Of a stretch of 61,381 nt of DNA, positions 49,125-59,445 are shown piece after piece. The position numbers were made by a program, and so were the translations under genes. This stretch comes from an uncultured Bacteroidia bacterium (lineage in GTDB: Bacteria; Bacteroidota; Bacteroidia; Bacteroidales; UBA932), in NCBI GenBank assembly GCA_902778855.1, contig CACYZM010000027.1, positions 1 to 61,381 on the forward strand, read 5' to 3'. Below the pieces are notes generated by a model. It did not search any database and had not been told where the DNA came from. It saw only the letters and a program-made list of their open reading frames with translations. Every line of letters starts with the position of its first letter. Position 1 is the stretch's first letter.

Positions 49125-50972
49125 TCAGCGTTTCTTGACTTTGACCTTGTGCAGCAGATTGCCGTCGAGCACGCGCTGCTCCAGCGCCTTGCGCTCCGGC
49201 GAAATCTCGCCCTTGAGATACTTTTCCACCAGCAGCGAAGCGATGGGCGCCGCCCAGGTGGCGCCGAAGCCGCCGTTCTCCACGTACGCCACCACGGCGA
49301 TCTTCGGATCGTCTTTCGGAGCGAAGGTGATGAAGACGGAGTGGTCGTCGCCGTGCGGGTTCTGGGCCGTGCCGGTCTTGCCGCAGGCGATCACGCCGGG
49401 GATGCGGGCTACCGTGGCGGTGGCGCCGCCGCCCGTGTAGTTGATGGCCAGTTCCATGCCCTGCACGATGTGGCGGAAGTTGGCCGTGTCGACCATCGTG
49501 TAGTGCCGCTCCTTGAAGCGGGGATCGATCGGCGCTTCGGGCGTGTCTTTCTGCAGGTGCGGGGTGTAGAAGAAACCGCGGTTGGCGATCGTGGCGGCCA
49601 GGTTGGCCAGGTGCAGCGGCGTGCAGCCGATCTCGCCCTGGCCGATCGACAGGGAGATGATGGAGATCGATTTCCAGCGTCCCTTGCCGTGGATGCGGTC
49701 GTAGCGTTCGGAGGTGGGCATGGTGCCGGCCTTTTCGCCAGGGATGTCGGTTTCGAGCCGGCGGCCGAAACCGAAACTCTCGGTGTAGGACTTCCAGCGT
49801 TCGAAGCCCTCCTGCACGGAGCCGTATTTCGGATTGTCGAGGATGGAGCGGAACACGTAGCAGTAGTACGCGTTGCACGACATCATGATCGACTGGTAGA
49901 GGTTGATGGGGCTGGGATGGCCGTGGCAGCCCACGCGGAGGCCGCCCACCACGTAGCCGCGGTGGCAGCCGTACATCGTGTTCGGCGTCAGGACGCCCTC
50001 CTGCAGGCCGATCAGGCCGTTGACCAGCTTGAACACCGAGCCGGGCGGCTGGGGGCTCATCACGGCGCGGTTGTACATCGGCTTGTAGGGGTCGTTCACC
50101 AGCTCCTTGTAGTACTTGTTGATCTCCGACAGCTGGCTCACGTCGATGCCGGGGCTGGAGACCATCGTCAGAATGTCGCCGGTGCCGGGCTCGATGGCCA
50201 CGAGCGAGCCGACCTTGTTCTTCATCAGACGCTCGCCGTAGGCCTGCAGCGCGCCGTCGATCGTGGTGGTCACGTCGACGCCGGGGACGGCTTCCTTGTC
50301 GTACTCGCCGTCCATATAGTGTTCCTTGATGCGGTTGTGGGCGTCCCGCAGGTAGATGTTATAGCCTTTCTCGCCGCGAAGCTGCGGTTCGTAGGCTTCC
50401 TCCATGCCGGTCTTGCCCACATAGTCGCCGCTCTTGTACTCGGGGTGTTCCTTGATGTAGTTGGCATCGACTTCGGAGATGTAGCCCAGCAGGTTGCCGC
50501 CGGCGTTGAAGGGATAGGTGCGCGTGGTGCGCGGCACGCCCGCGAAGCCGGGGAAGAGGAAACTCTTCTCGACGAACTTGTTGTACTGCTCGCCGGTCAC
50601 CTGGCGCTTGAAGACGAGCGTCTGGTAGCCGATCTTGCGGCGGTAGAGCCGGTATTCCCGGAAGCGCTCCTTGACGAAGGCCGTGTCGAGGTCGAAGATC
50701 CGGCAGAAGGCCAGCGTGTCGAATTCCTTGACGTCGTAGGGCGTGACCATGATGTCGTAGGACAACTTGTTGTCCACGATCACTTCGCCGTTGCGGTCGA
50801 GGATGCGGCCGCGGGCCGGGTAGATGGTCTCGTACTTGAGGGCGTTGTTCTCGGCCGTGATACGGTATTCCTTGTTGAGAATCTGGACCTGGAAGAGCCG
50901 GAAAGCGATCACCGCAAAGACGATGACGATGGCTCCCACGACGATGCCCCGGCGGTTCTGGAAAGGATTCAT
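49125..50972 (-). CDS. mrdA: Penicillin-binding protein 2
   Basis: 615 residues, class B transpeptidase. N-terminal membrane helix at about 9-27, pedestal with YPARGRILDRNGEVIVDNKL, then the transpeptidase domain: SxxK motif SVFK in PPGSVFKLVNG near residue 311, SxN in MSCNAYYCY near 365, KTG in ACGKTGTAQNPHGDDH near 529. It cross-links side-wall peptidoglycan together with RodA, encoded next. Overlaps mreD by ATGA. Confidence 0.95.
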   Translation of the reverse strand: MNPFQNRRGIVVGAIVIVFAVIAFRLFQVQILNKEYRITAENNALKYETIYPARGRILDRNGEVIVDNKLSYDIMVTPYDVKEFDTLAFCRIFDLDTAFVKERFREYRLYRRKIGYQTLVFKRQVTGEQYNKFVEKSFLFPGFAGVPRTTRTYPFNAGGNLLGYISEVDANYIKEHPEYKSGDYVGKTGMEEAYEPQLRGEKGYNIYLRDAHNRIKEHYMDGEYDKEAVPGVDVTTTIDGALQAYGERLMKNKVGSLVAIEPGTGDILTMVSSPGIDVSQLSEINKYYKELVNDPYKPMYNRAVMSPQPPGSVFKLVNGLIGLQEGVLTPNTMYGCHRGYVVGGLRVGCHGHPSPINLYQSIMMSCNAYYCYVFRSILDNPKYGSVQEGFERWKSYTESFGFGRRLETDIPGEKAGTMPTSERYDRIHGKGRWKSISIISLSIGQGEIGCTPLHLANLAATIANRGFFYTPHLQKDTPEAPIDPRFKERHYTMVDTANFRHIVQGMELAINYTGGGATATVARIPGVIACGKTGTAQNPHGDDHSVFITFAPKDDPKIAVVAYVENGGFGATWAAPIASLLVEKYLKGEISPERKALEQRVLDGNLLHKVKVKKR

Positions 50973-51481
50973 GTCAGCTTCCGGTTCTGAAGGGGAAAGG
51001 TCAGCAGCAGGGCGAGGACCATGGAAGCCGCCCAGCTGGCCAGGAACTTGAGCAGGATGAAGCCCGCCGGCCGGAAGCTGATGCAGTCCAGGCCGATGTA
51101 GCCGATCAGGTAGATGGCCGTCAGCACGCCGAGGTATTTGAGGTATTTGGCCAGGCCGACGATCCGCGGGAGCGGAACCTCAGTCTTGTCCTGCCGGTCG
51201 GCGTTGACGAGCAGCCGGTAGAAGAACTTGCGCGGGGCGACGGCCAGCACGGCGGCGAAGGCGTTGAGGCCGGGCACGCCGTCGGAGAGCACGTCGACGC
51301 CGAGGCCGAGCGCGAAGGCGATCAGCAGGGCGACGTGCGGACTGCGCGAAAGCGGGATATTGACCAGCAGGAAGGGAATCAGGCACAGGAACACGTACGG
51401 TCCCAGATGCACGTAGTCCGAGAGCACCAGCTGGAGAATGAAAACCAGCACGAAGAAGAAAATGTCACTGAGCTTGTTCAT
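50969..51481 (-). CDS. mreD: Rod shape-determining protein MreD
   Basis: 170 residues with about five hydrophobic helices: VLVFILQLVLSDYVHLGPYV, FLCLIPFLLVNIPLSRSPHV, ALGLGVDVLSDGVPGLNAF and two more. The pattern and LLIAFALGLGVDVLSDG match Bacteroidota MreD. It links MreC to MreB at the membrane. The start overlaps mreC by 17 bases and the end overlaps mrdA by 4, so the operon is tightly coupled. Confidence 0.92.
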   Translation of the reverse strand: MNKLSDIFFFVLVFILQLVLSDYVHLGPYVFLCLIPFLLVNIPLSRSPHVALLIAFALGLGVDVLSDGVPGLNAFAAVLAVAPRKFFYRLLVNADRQDKTEVPLPRIVGLAKYLKYLGVLTAIYLIGYIGLDCISFRPAGFILLKFLASWAASMVLALLLTFPLQNRKLT

Positions 51482-52276
51482 GGAGTTCCTCGAGTTCTTC
51501 GCGACGGTTGTTCTTGACGATGTAGACGCTGTTCAGGGAGCGGAAATCCTCGAACAGGGTGACGGTGATGTCCTGGGAAGCGCCCTGGCTCACCTTGGAG
51601 GAGACGATCACGCCGAGCGGGATGTCGGGCGGATAGATGGTGGAGTAGCCGCTGGAGAGGACGGTGTCGCCCGGAGCGGCCTCCACGTGGACGGGGATCT
51701 CGCGCAGGAGGGCTTCCCGGGGATTGCGCCCCGTCCAGGCCATGGGGCCGAACGAGCCGCTGCCGGCGAGCTTGGCGCTCACTGTCTGGCCGGTGCCCAG
51801 GAGCGAGATGACGTGGGCGTAGTGGTTGCTCACCGCGTCGACGATGCCGACCACGCCCTGGGAGGTGATCACGCCCATCCCGGGCTCCACGCCTTCCTTC
51901 CGGCCACGGTCGAGGATCAGGTAGTTGTGCTGCCGGTCCACGGTGTTGCGGATGACTTTCGCGCCCAGGTACGTGTATTCCGGCTCGACGATCTGCACCA
52001 CCGAGTCGAGTTCCGCCGCTGCGGTGGCATAGCGTGCCAACTGCTGCCGCAGCTGGAGATTCTCCGCCGCGAGCCGTTCATTTTCCGGCCGCAGGCTGAA
52101 ATACGAGCCGATGCGGCCCGTGTGCTGCCAGCACCACGATTCTACGCTGCGTACGGCCCCCAGCACCTTGAAACGCTGCACCACGCCGCCCCGGACCACC
52201 AGGACGATGGACAGGGTTTCGAGCAGGATGAACAGGACGATGGCGGTGAGCGTCGACAGGAGACCGTAGCGGCTTT

Positions 52277-52280
<4 letters not shown>
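51465..52280 (-). CDS. mreC: Rod shape-determining protein MreC
   Basis: 271 residues: a membrane helix near the N-terminus (LLSTLTAIVLFILLETLSIV), a coiled-coil stretch (ENERLAAENLQLRQQLARYA) and a beta-barrel region with VVGIVDAVSNHYAHVISLLG and DTVLSSGYSTIYPPDIPLGV, which is the usual MreC C-terminal signature. A periplasmic scaffold that activates PBP2-RodA. ATGA overlap with mreB, 17-base overlap with mreD. Confidence 0.95.
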
Positions 52281-53296
<1,016 letters not shown>

Positions 53297-53331
53297 ATTT
53301 CGTGTCTTTTTTATCGATTGTTCAGGAACAA

Positions 53332-53339
53332 CAAAATTA
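53332..53339 (-). promoter_or_regulatory. -7 box for the mreB operon
   Basis: Minus strand TAATTTTG, exact TAnnTTTG, 35 bases before the mreB ATG. A -33 element is not clear. It is back-to-back with the ispD box at 53363. Confidence 0.42.
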
Positions 53340-53362
53340 GGAATAATCTCGGGATTATTAAC

Positions 53363-53370
53363 TATTTTTG
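53363..53370 (+). promoter_or_regulatory. -7 box for ispD
   Basis: TATTTTTG, exact TAnnTTTG, 29 bases before the ispD ATG, in a very A+T-rich stretch. No -33 TTTG seen. Confidence 0.42.
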
Positions 53371-53399
53371 TCTATCAATTTTATCAACAAATTATCAAT

Positions 53400-54074
53400 A
53401 TGAAACGATATGCGGTCATCGTCGCCGGCGGGAAGGGTTTGCGGATGGGTTCTGACCGGCCGAAACAGTTTTTGGAAATCGGCGGGAAACCGATTCTGCG
53501 CCATACCATCGAACGTTTCCTGGCCTTCGATCCGGATATCGAGCTCATCGTGGTCCTGCCTACGGCCGAAAAGGACTGGTGGCGGAACTACTGCCGCCAG
53601 ACCGGCTTCCTGGACCGCTATGCGATGGTGTCGGGCGGAATCACCCGGTTCCATTCGGTGCAGAATGCACTGAAATATGTGGGCGATACGGGTGTCGTCG
53701 CGGTTCACGACGGCGTGCGTCCGCTGGTGCGGCGCGACTTGCTGGAACGTTTGTTTGAAGTGGCGGAAACCGCGCCGGCCGTGGTGCCGGCCGTGCCGGT
53801 GGTGGAATCGGTCCGCCGGATGGAAGGGGAATCGTCGCACCCTGAATCGCGCGACGGCCTGATGCGGGTACAGACCCCGCAGCTATTCGATGCGGCCTTG
53901 CTGAAATCAGCCTATGCGCAGCCTTTTTCCCCGTCCTTTACCGACGACGCCTCTGTCGTCGAGGCGGCAGGCACACCCGTCCGTCTGGTGGCGGGCGACC
54001 GCATCAATCTGAAGATCACGACGCCGGACGATCTGTCGCTGGCGTCGGGACTGCTTACGCTTTTCTTTTCTTAG
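53400..54074 (+). CDS. ispD: 2-C-methyl-D-erythritol 4-phosphate cytidylyltransferase
   Basis: 224 residues from MKRYAVIVAGGKGLRMGSDR. It makes CDP-ME in the MEP isoprenoid pathway. CTP-binding loop VAGGKGLRMGSDRPKQFLEI, then VVAVHDGVRPLVRRDLLE, RVQTPQLFDAALLKSAYAQ and FTDDASVVEAAGTPVRLVAG, and KITTPDDLSLASGLL are all IspD landmarks. IspD-like proteins can also make CDP-ribitol, but the housekeeping setting favours isoprenoid synthesis. The last 20 bases overlap the convergent Lrp gene. Confidence 0.93.
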   Translation: MKRYAVIVAGGKGLRMGSDRPKQFLEIGGKPILRHTIERFLAFDPDIELIVVLPTAEKDWWRNYCRQTGFLDRYAMVSGGITRFHSVQNALKYVGDTGVVAVHDGVRPLVRRDLLERLFEVAETAPAVVPAVPVVESVRRMEGESSHPESRDGLMRVQTPQLFDAALLKSAYAQPFSPSFTDDASVVEAAGTPVRLVAGDRINLKITTPDDLSLASGLLTLFFS

Positions 54075-54564
54075 ACCCGTTCTTCTTGTAATCGTAATCC
54101 TTCACCCAGACCTGGCGTTCGATGGCCTGGTCGAGGGATACCAGCGTCTCGGTCTTTCCGATGCCCGGGATGTTCTGGATGGTGTCCACCAGGATCCGCA
54201 TAAGGTGGTCGTGGTCGAAGCAGTACAGTTTCAGCAACAGGGAGAACTGGCCGGTCACATAGTGGCATTCCACGACTTCGGGGATCTTCTTGAGGGTTTC
54301 GATCACCTTCGGGTAGGAATTGGCCTCCGCCAGTGCGACGCCTACGAATACGCAGACGTTGAGCCCGAGGGCTTCGGGCTTCACGAGCAGACGCGAACCG
54401 GTGATGACGCCGGCGTTTTCCATTTTTTTGACGCGCTGATGGATGGCGGCACCGGAAACGCCGCATTCACGGGCGATTTCCAGGAACGGCATCCGGGCGT
54501 TTTTTACAAGAAAAGCCAGGATTTTTTGGTCGATCTCGTCGACTTGGTAGTTGATTTTTGCCAT
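54055..54564 (-). CDS. Lrp/AsnC family transcriptional regulator
   Basis: 169 residues. N-terminal helix-turn-helix (VDEIDQKILAFLVKNARMPF, LEIARECGVSGAAIHQRVKK) and an RAM domain (LNVCVFVGVALAEANSYPKV, VECHYVTGQFSLLLKLYCFD, IGKTETLVSLDQAI). The C-terminus is a basic tail. Such regulators sense amino acids. Target genes are unknown. The gene is convergent with ispD (20-base overlap) and transcribed away from topA's terminator. Confidence 0.92.
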   Translation of the reverse strand: MAKINYQVDEIDQKILAFLVKNARMPFLEIARECGVSGAAIHQRVKKMENAGVITGSRLLVKPEALGLNVCVFVGVALAEANSYPKVIETLKKIPEVVECHYVTGQFSLLLKLYCFDHDHLMRILVDTIQNIPGIGKTETLVSLDQAIERQVWVKDYDYKKNGSKKRKA

Positions 54565-54571
54565 AGTGATG

Positions 54572-54579
54572 CAAAAATA
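54572..54579 (-). promoter_or_regulatory. -7 box for the Lrp gene
   Basis: Minus strand TATTTTTG, exact TAnnTTTG, 7 bases before the ATG, giving a near-leaderless transcript. The surroundings are all A+T-rich, so chance matches are easy; confidence is low. Confidence 0.35.
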
Positions 54580-54624
54580 TAAAATAATATGTCAAAATGT
54601 AACTTTGAAATCGATTTTTGACGT

Positions 54625-54668
54625 AAAAAATGCGGGCCGCCCTGAAAACAGTGATTTGGGCGGCCCGC
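54625..54668 (-). terminator. Intrinsic terminator of topA
   Basis: Minus-strand stem of 11 perfect G+C-rich base pairs (arms 54668-54658 and 54642-54632) with a 15-base loop, then ATTTTTT at 54631-54625. It lies 31 bases after the topA stop. Confidence 0.87.
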
Positions 54669-54699
54669 AAAGGGGTTTTCGATTTCTTACGATTCGAAA

Positions 54700-56982
54700 C
54701 TATTTCTTTTTCTCGGCTTTAGAAATGATAGCCAGACAGTCCTCCAAAGTTAAACTTGCGGCATCCTGCTTTTTCGGGATGCGATAGTTTTCCTTTCCTT
54801 TTTTCAGATACGGACCGTAACGTCCGTTCAGGATCTGGATGCCGGCGTCCGGGAAATCGGCGATTACCTTCTTCGTTTCCTTGTTCCGGCTCTCTTCGAT
54901 CAGGGCGATGGCCTGCTCTTCGGTCAGGGTGTAAGGGTCCTGGCCCTTGGCCAGCGACACGAAGTGGCCGTCGTATTTCACATACGGCCCGAACCGGCCG
55001 ATGGCCGTGGTGATTTCAGCGTCACCGTAGTGCCCCACGACGCGCGGCAGGGCGAAGAGCTGCAGGGCGTCTTCGAGCGTGATGGTCTCGATGAGCTGGC
55101 CTTTCCGCAGGCTGACGAACTGCTTGTCGGGATCGTCGGAAGCGCCTTTCTGCAACAGCGGACCGAAGCGTCCGATGCGGGCGCTGATGGGCTTGCCGGA
55201 GGCCGGATCGTAGCCGATCAGCCGTTCCGAACGGGTGTGTTCCTGATCCTGCAGGCTGCCGTCCACTTCTTTGTGGAAAGGACCGTAGAAGTCGCTGATC
55301 ACTTTGTCCCAGCTCAGCCGGCCCTTGGCCACCTTGTCGAACGACTCCTCCACCTGGGCGGTGAAGCCGTAGTCCAGGATGTCGGCGAAGTTGGCGGCGA
55401 GGAAGTCGGTCACCACGATGCCGATGTTTTCAGGCAGGAGTTTCTTCTTCTCGGCGCCCGTCTTCTCGTGGCGGACGGAACGGGTGATCTGGCCGTCGCG
55501 CAGATCCAGCTGGCAGACTTCCTGGTCGACGCCGGGTTTGTCGCCCTTGATGATGTAGCCGCGGGTGATCAGGGTGCTCACGGTCGATGCGTAGGTGGAC
55601 GGACGGCCGATGCCGAGTTCCTCGAGCTTCTTGACCAGGCTCGCCTCGCTGTAGCGGGGGAGGTGCTGGGTATATTTCTGGATGGCGGAAATCTGGTTGC
55701 AGTTGAGCAGCTGGCCTTCGCCCAGGGTGGGCAGCACGGTCAGGTTCTCGCTTTCCTCGTCGTCACGGCCTTCGATGTAGACTTTCAGGAAGCCGTCGAA
55801 GAGGATCTGCTCGCCGCTGGCCAGGAACTTTTCTGCGATGCGGCTGCCGCGGATTTCGACGTCGGTCTTCTCGACAACGGCGTCGGCCATCTGGCAGGCC
55901 ACGGTGCGTTTCCAGATGAGGTTGTAGAGCCGTTTCTCGGTGGCGGTGCCCTCGATGTCCAGGTTGCTCACATACGTGGGGCGGATGGCCTCGTGGGCTT
56001 CCTGCGCGCCTTTGGTGTGGGTGTGGTAGTTGCGCGTCTTGGCGTAGGGTGCGCCGTAGAGCCGCGTGACCACTTCCTTGGTCGTGCCGAGGGCGAGGGT
56101 GGAGAGGTTCATCGAGTCGGTACGCATATACGTGATCAGACCGGCCTCGTAGAGGCGCTGGGCGATCGACATGGTCTGGCTGACCGAGTAACCGAGTTTG
56201 CGGGCAGCCTCCTGCTGGAGGGTGGAGGTGGTGAACGGCGGGGCCGGCGAACGCCGGGCCTCGCGTTTGTCGACCGAGGCGATGTGGAATTCTTCGCCGC
56301 GGCAGCGCTCCAGGAAGGCGCGGGCCTCGTCTTCCGTGTCGAATTTCCGGTCGAGCGTGGCGTGGATGGGCTTTTTGGAGCCTTCGGCGTAGAAGACGCC
56401 TTCCACGCGGAAATACGGCTTGGCTTCGAAGGCGCTGATCTCCCGTTCCCGGTCAACGATCAGGCGCAGGGCCACCGACTGGACGCGGCCGGCCGAGAGC
56501 TTCGGCTGGATCTTTTTCCAGAGGATGGGGGAGAGTTCGAAACCCACGAGGCGGTCGAGCACGCGGCGGGCCTGCTGGGCCTTGACCAGGTTCATGTCGA
56601 TGTCGCGGGGGTTCTCGATGGCGTCGAGAATGGCGTTTTTCGTGATCTCGTGGAAGACGATGCGCCGGGTCTTTTCCGGATCCAGGGAGAGGGTTTCCGC
56701 CAGGTGCCAGGCGATGGCTTCCCCTTCGCGGTCCTCATCGGAGGCGAGCCAGACCGTGTCGGCCTTGCCCGCGGCCGTCTTCAGTTCCGAGACCGTCTTT
56801 TTCTTGTCGCTGGAAATTTCATATTGCGGAAGAAATCCGTTTTCGATGTCGATGCCCAGTCCTTTTTTCTTCAGATCCCTGATGTGTCCGAAGCTGGACT
56901 TGACCGTATAACCTTTTCCGAGGAACTTTTCAATTGTCCGGGCCTTGGCCGGGGACTCCACAATGACTAAATTCTCACTCAT
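54700..56982 (-). CDS. topA: DNA topoisomerase I
   Basis: 760 residues, type IA. Toprim motif LVIVESPAKARTIEKFLG and WLASDEDREGEAIAWHLAET; the active-site Tyr is in GLITYMRTDSMNLS near residue 300. The C-terminus has repeats rather than zinc fingers: ARIGRFGPLLQKGASDD, TAIGRFGPYVKYDGHFVSLA and ILNGRYGPYLKKGKENYRIP, the usual Bacteroidota layout. It relaxes negative supercoils. It is divergent from the PBP1A gene. Confidence 0.96.
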   Translation of the reverse strand: MSENLVIVESPAKARTIEKFLGKGYTVKSSFGHIRDLKKKGLGIDIENGFLPQYEISSDKKKTVSELKTAAGKADTVWLASDEDREGEAIAWHLAETLSLDPEKTRRIVFHEITKNAILDAIENPRDIDMNLVKAQQARRVLDRLVGFELSPILWKKIQPKLSAGRVQSVALRLIVDREREISAFEAKPYFRVEGVFYAEGSKKPIHATLDRKFDTEDEARAFLERCRGEEFHIASVDKREARRSPAPPFTTSTLQQEAARKLGYSVSQTMSIAQRLYEAGLITYMRTDSMNLSTLALGTTKEVVTRLYGAPYAKTRNYHTHTKGAQEAHEAIRPTYVSNLDIEGTATEKRLYNLIWKRTVACQMADAVVEKTDVEIRGSRIAEKFLASGEQILFDGFLKVYIEGRDDEESENLTVLPTLGEGQLLNCNQISAIQKYTQHLPRYSEASLVKKLEELGIGRPSTYASTVSTLITRGYIIKGDKPGVDQEVCQLDLRDGQITRSVRHEKTGAEKKKLLPENIGIVVTDFLAANFADILDYGFTAQVEESFDKVAKGRLSWDKVISDFYGPFHKEVDGSLQDQEHTRSERLIGYDPASGKPISARIGRFGPLLQKGASDDPDKQFVSLRKGQLIETITLEDALQLFALPRVVGHYGDAEITTAIGRFGPYVKYDGHFVSLAKGQDPYTLTEEQAIALIEESRNKETKKVIADFPDAGIQILNGRYGPYLKKGKENYRIPKKQDAASLTLEDCLAIISKAEKKK

Positions 56983-57051
56983 CTCGTCCGTTTTTGGTTT
57001 TGGGAATGCAAAGTAAGGGATAATCGGGGCAACTTTCCAAATCTTTTTTCG

Positions 57052-57059
57052 TAAATTTG
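57052..57059 (+). promoter_or_regulatory. -7 box for the PBP1A gene
   Basis: TAAATTTG, exact TAnnTTTG, followed by C, in the same form as before smpB and the HD gene. 45 bases before the ATG; no -33 box seen. Confidence 0.42.
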
Positions 57060-57104
57060 CAAGTTGGACTTACTGCCTTGCGGCCTTTAACGAAGTTAAA
57101 AAAA

Positions 57105-59441
57105 ATGAAAGCGACATTGCAGAAAAAAATAACCAAATGGTTCTGGATCTTGGTCACGCTGCCGGTGGCCATCCTGGTCCTGGCGCTGCTGCTGGTGGCC
57201 CTTTTCGCCAAGATTCCCTCGTTCGAACAGATCGAGAATCCCGACAGCAACCTGGCCACCCTGCTGATCTCCGATGACGGCAAGATCCTCAATACCTATC
57301 ATATAGAGAACCGCTCCTACGTCAGCTACGACCAGATCCCCAAACACGTGATCGACGCCGCCATCGCCACCGAGGACGCGCGCTTCTACCGCCACTCCGG
57401 CATCGACTTCCGCGGCCTGGGCCGCGTGGCCTTCAAGACGCTGCTGCTGGGCGACTCCTCCCAGGGCGGCGGCAGTACCATCACCCAGCAGCTGGCCAAG
57501 ACGCTCTATCCCCGTCAGGATCTGCACAGCCGCATTCCCGGCGGCCGCCAGCTCAAGATGATCGGCATCAAACTCAAGGAATGGATCACCGCCGTCAAGA
57601 TCGAGCGCAACTATACGAAGGAAGAGATCGTCACGATGTATCTCAACCAGATCTTCTTCGGCGGCAACGCCTACGGCATCAAGGCCGCCGCGAACACCTT
57701 CTTTGCGAAGGATCCCGAAGACCTGACGGTCGAGGAAGGCGCCTGCCTGGTGGGTATGGTCAACAAGCCCACGCGCTACAACCCCGCCATCAATCCCGAA
57801 CCGGCGCTCGCCCGCCGCAACCACGTGCTCAAGCAGATGGAGCGCAACGACTACCTGTCGCGGCACGACCTGGACTCCATCTCCGCCATCCCCATCGTGG
57901 TGACCTACCGGCAGCAGGACCACAACTCCGGCTACGCCCCCTATTTCCGCGACATGCTCCGCAAGTTCATGAATGCCGAGCAGCCGCGCCGCTCCGCCTA
58001 CGACCAGGTGGAAGACTATCGCGCCGATTCCCTGGCCTGGAAGGAGAATGCCCTCTATGGCTGGCTCAAGAAGAACCGCAAGCCCGACGGCTCCGAGTGG
58101 GACCTCGACCGCGACGGCCTGCGCATCTATACCACGCTGGATTCCCGAATGCAGAAATATGCGGAGCAGGCCGTGGTGCAGCATCTGGGCTCCGACCTTC
58201 AGAAGACCCTCGACCGGGAACTCAAGAACCGCACCAACTATCCGTTCTCGAACGACGTTCCCAAGGACGAGATCGACCGGCTTATGCGCAATGGCCGCCG
58301 CTGGAGCGACCGCTATCGCAGCATGAAAGAGGCGGGTGCCTCCGAGGCCGAGATCAACAAGGCTTTCGACACGCCCGTTCCCATGCGCGTGTTCGCCTGG
58401 AACAAGAAGGGTTATGTCGACACGACGATGACGCCCAACGATTCGATCCGCTATAACAAGGCGTTCCTTCGCGCCGCCTTCGTGGCCATCGAACCCAACA
58501 CGGGCAACGTGAAAGCGTATGTCGGCGGGCCTGACTACCGCTTCTTCAAATATGACAACGTGGGCCAGGGCAAACGGCAGGTGGGCTCCACCTTCAAGCC
58601 GTTCCTCTATACGCTGGCCATGCAGGAAGGCTACACGCCTTGCGACAAGGTGCACAACAGTACCTATACGATCGAAGTCAACGGAACCGACTGGGCTCCG
58701 AAGGCCGAAGTGGACGACCGCATCGTAACCTTGAAGTGGGGCCTTACCAACAGCCGCAACAATATCTCGGCCTACCTGATGAAGCAGTTCGGCCCCTTCG
58801 CCCTGGTGGAAATCTGCCGCCGGATGGGCATCAGCAGCCACCTCGATCCGGTGGTCTCGCTCTGCGTGGGTTCCTGCGACCTTTCGGTGATGGAGATGGT
58901 GGCGGCCTACAACACGTTCCCCGGACGGGGCGTGTACTGCTACCCGATGTTCGTCACCCGCATTGAAGACAACAACGGCAACGTGCTGGCCACGTTCTCC
59001 ACCCGCAAGCAGGAGGCCATCAGCGAAATCACGGCCTACAAGATGATCAATATGATGCAGGGCGTGGTCAACGACGGCACGGCCGGCCGCATCCGCTGGC
59101 GCTACAACATCCAGGGCGACATCGCGGGCAAGACCGGCACCACCAACGATAACTCCGACGGCTGGTTCATCGGCTATACGCCGCGCCTGACGGCGGGCGT
59201 GTGGGTCGGCGGCGAAGACCGCCAGGTCCACTTCACGAGCACCGCCCTCGGCGCCGGCGCCAGCATGGCGCTGCCCATCTGGGCCATCTTCATGCAGAAG
59301 GTCTACAACGACCCGTCCATCCCCATCGGCTCGAACGATGTATTCGTCGCCCCGCTCGGCTGGACGGCCGACCAGCTCTGCGATGGCTCGAACGACGACA
59401 CGGCCGACGCCTCCTCCGCCGGTAACGATTATTTCAATTGA
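57105..59441 (+). CDS. Bifunctional penicillin-binding protein (PBP1A type)
   Basis: 778 residues from MKATLQKKITKWFWILVTLP; an upstream in-frame start overlaps the -7 box and is rejected. Membrane helix at about 14-35. The glycosyltransferase domain has ATEDARFYRHSGIDFRGLGR (90-95 EDARFY) and GGSTITQQLAKTLYPRQDL (about 122-140). The transpeptidase domain has STFK near 495, SRN near 549 and KTGTTNDNSDGWF near 675. It polymerises and cross-links peptidoglycan. It is followed by ddl after 4 bases, so the two wall genes are co-transcribed. Confidence 0.94.
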   Translation: MKATLQKKITKWFWILVTLPVAILVLALLLVALFAKIPSFEQIENPDSNLATLLISDDGKILNTYHIENRSYVSYDQIPKHVIDAAIATEDARFYRHSGIDFRGLGRVAFKTLLLGDSSQGGGSTITQQLAKTLYPRQDLHSRIPGGRQLKMIGIKLKEWITAVKIERNYTKEEIVTMYLNQIFFGGNAYGIKAAANTFFAKDPEDLTVEEGACLVGMVNKPTRYNPAINPEPALARRNHVLKQMERNDYLSRHDLDSISAIPIVVTYRQQDHNSGYAPYFRDMLRKFMNAEQPRRSAYDQVEDYRADSLAWKENALYGWLKKNRKPDGSEWDLDRDGLRIYTTLDSRMQKYAEQAVVQHLGSDLQKTLDRELKNRTNYPFSNDVPKDEIDRLMRNGRRWSDRYRSMKEAGASEAEINKAFDTPVPMRVFAWNKKGYVDTTMTPNDSIRYNKAFLRAAFVAIEPNTGNVKAYVGGPDYRFFKYDNVGQGKRQVGSTFKPFLYTLAMQEGYTPCDKVHNSTYTIEVNGTDWAPKAEVDDRIVTLKWGLTNSRNNISAYLMKQFGPFALVEICRRMGISSHLDPVVSLCVGSCDLSVMEMVAAYNTFPGRGVYCYPMFVTRIEDNNGNVLATFSTRKQEAISEITAYKMINMMQGVVNDGTAGRIRWRYNIQGDIAGKTGTTNDNSDGWFIGYTPRLTAGVWVGGEDRQVHFTSTALGAGASMALPIWAIFMQKVYNDPSIPIGSNDVFVAPLGWTADQLCDGSNDDTADASSAGNDYFN

Positions 59442-59445
59442 TTCC

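Noticed and set aside
47847-50990. Very long open frame on the plus strand over rodA and mrdA
   Set aside because: It is antisense to two certain genes and its composition (runs of His, Gln, Gly, Val) is typical of the complement of G+C-rich coding DNA.
53400-54074. CDP-ribitol synthase serving the capsule
   Set aside because: The gene lies 11 kb outside the locus, has its own promoter and keeps IspD landmarks; MEP pathway enzyme is simpler.
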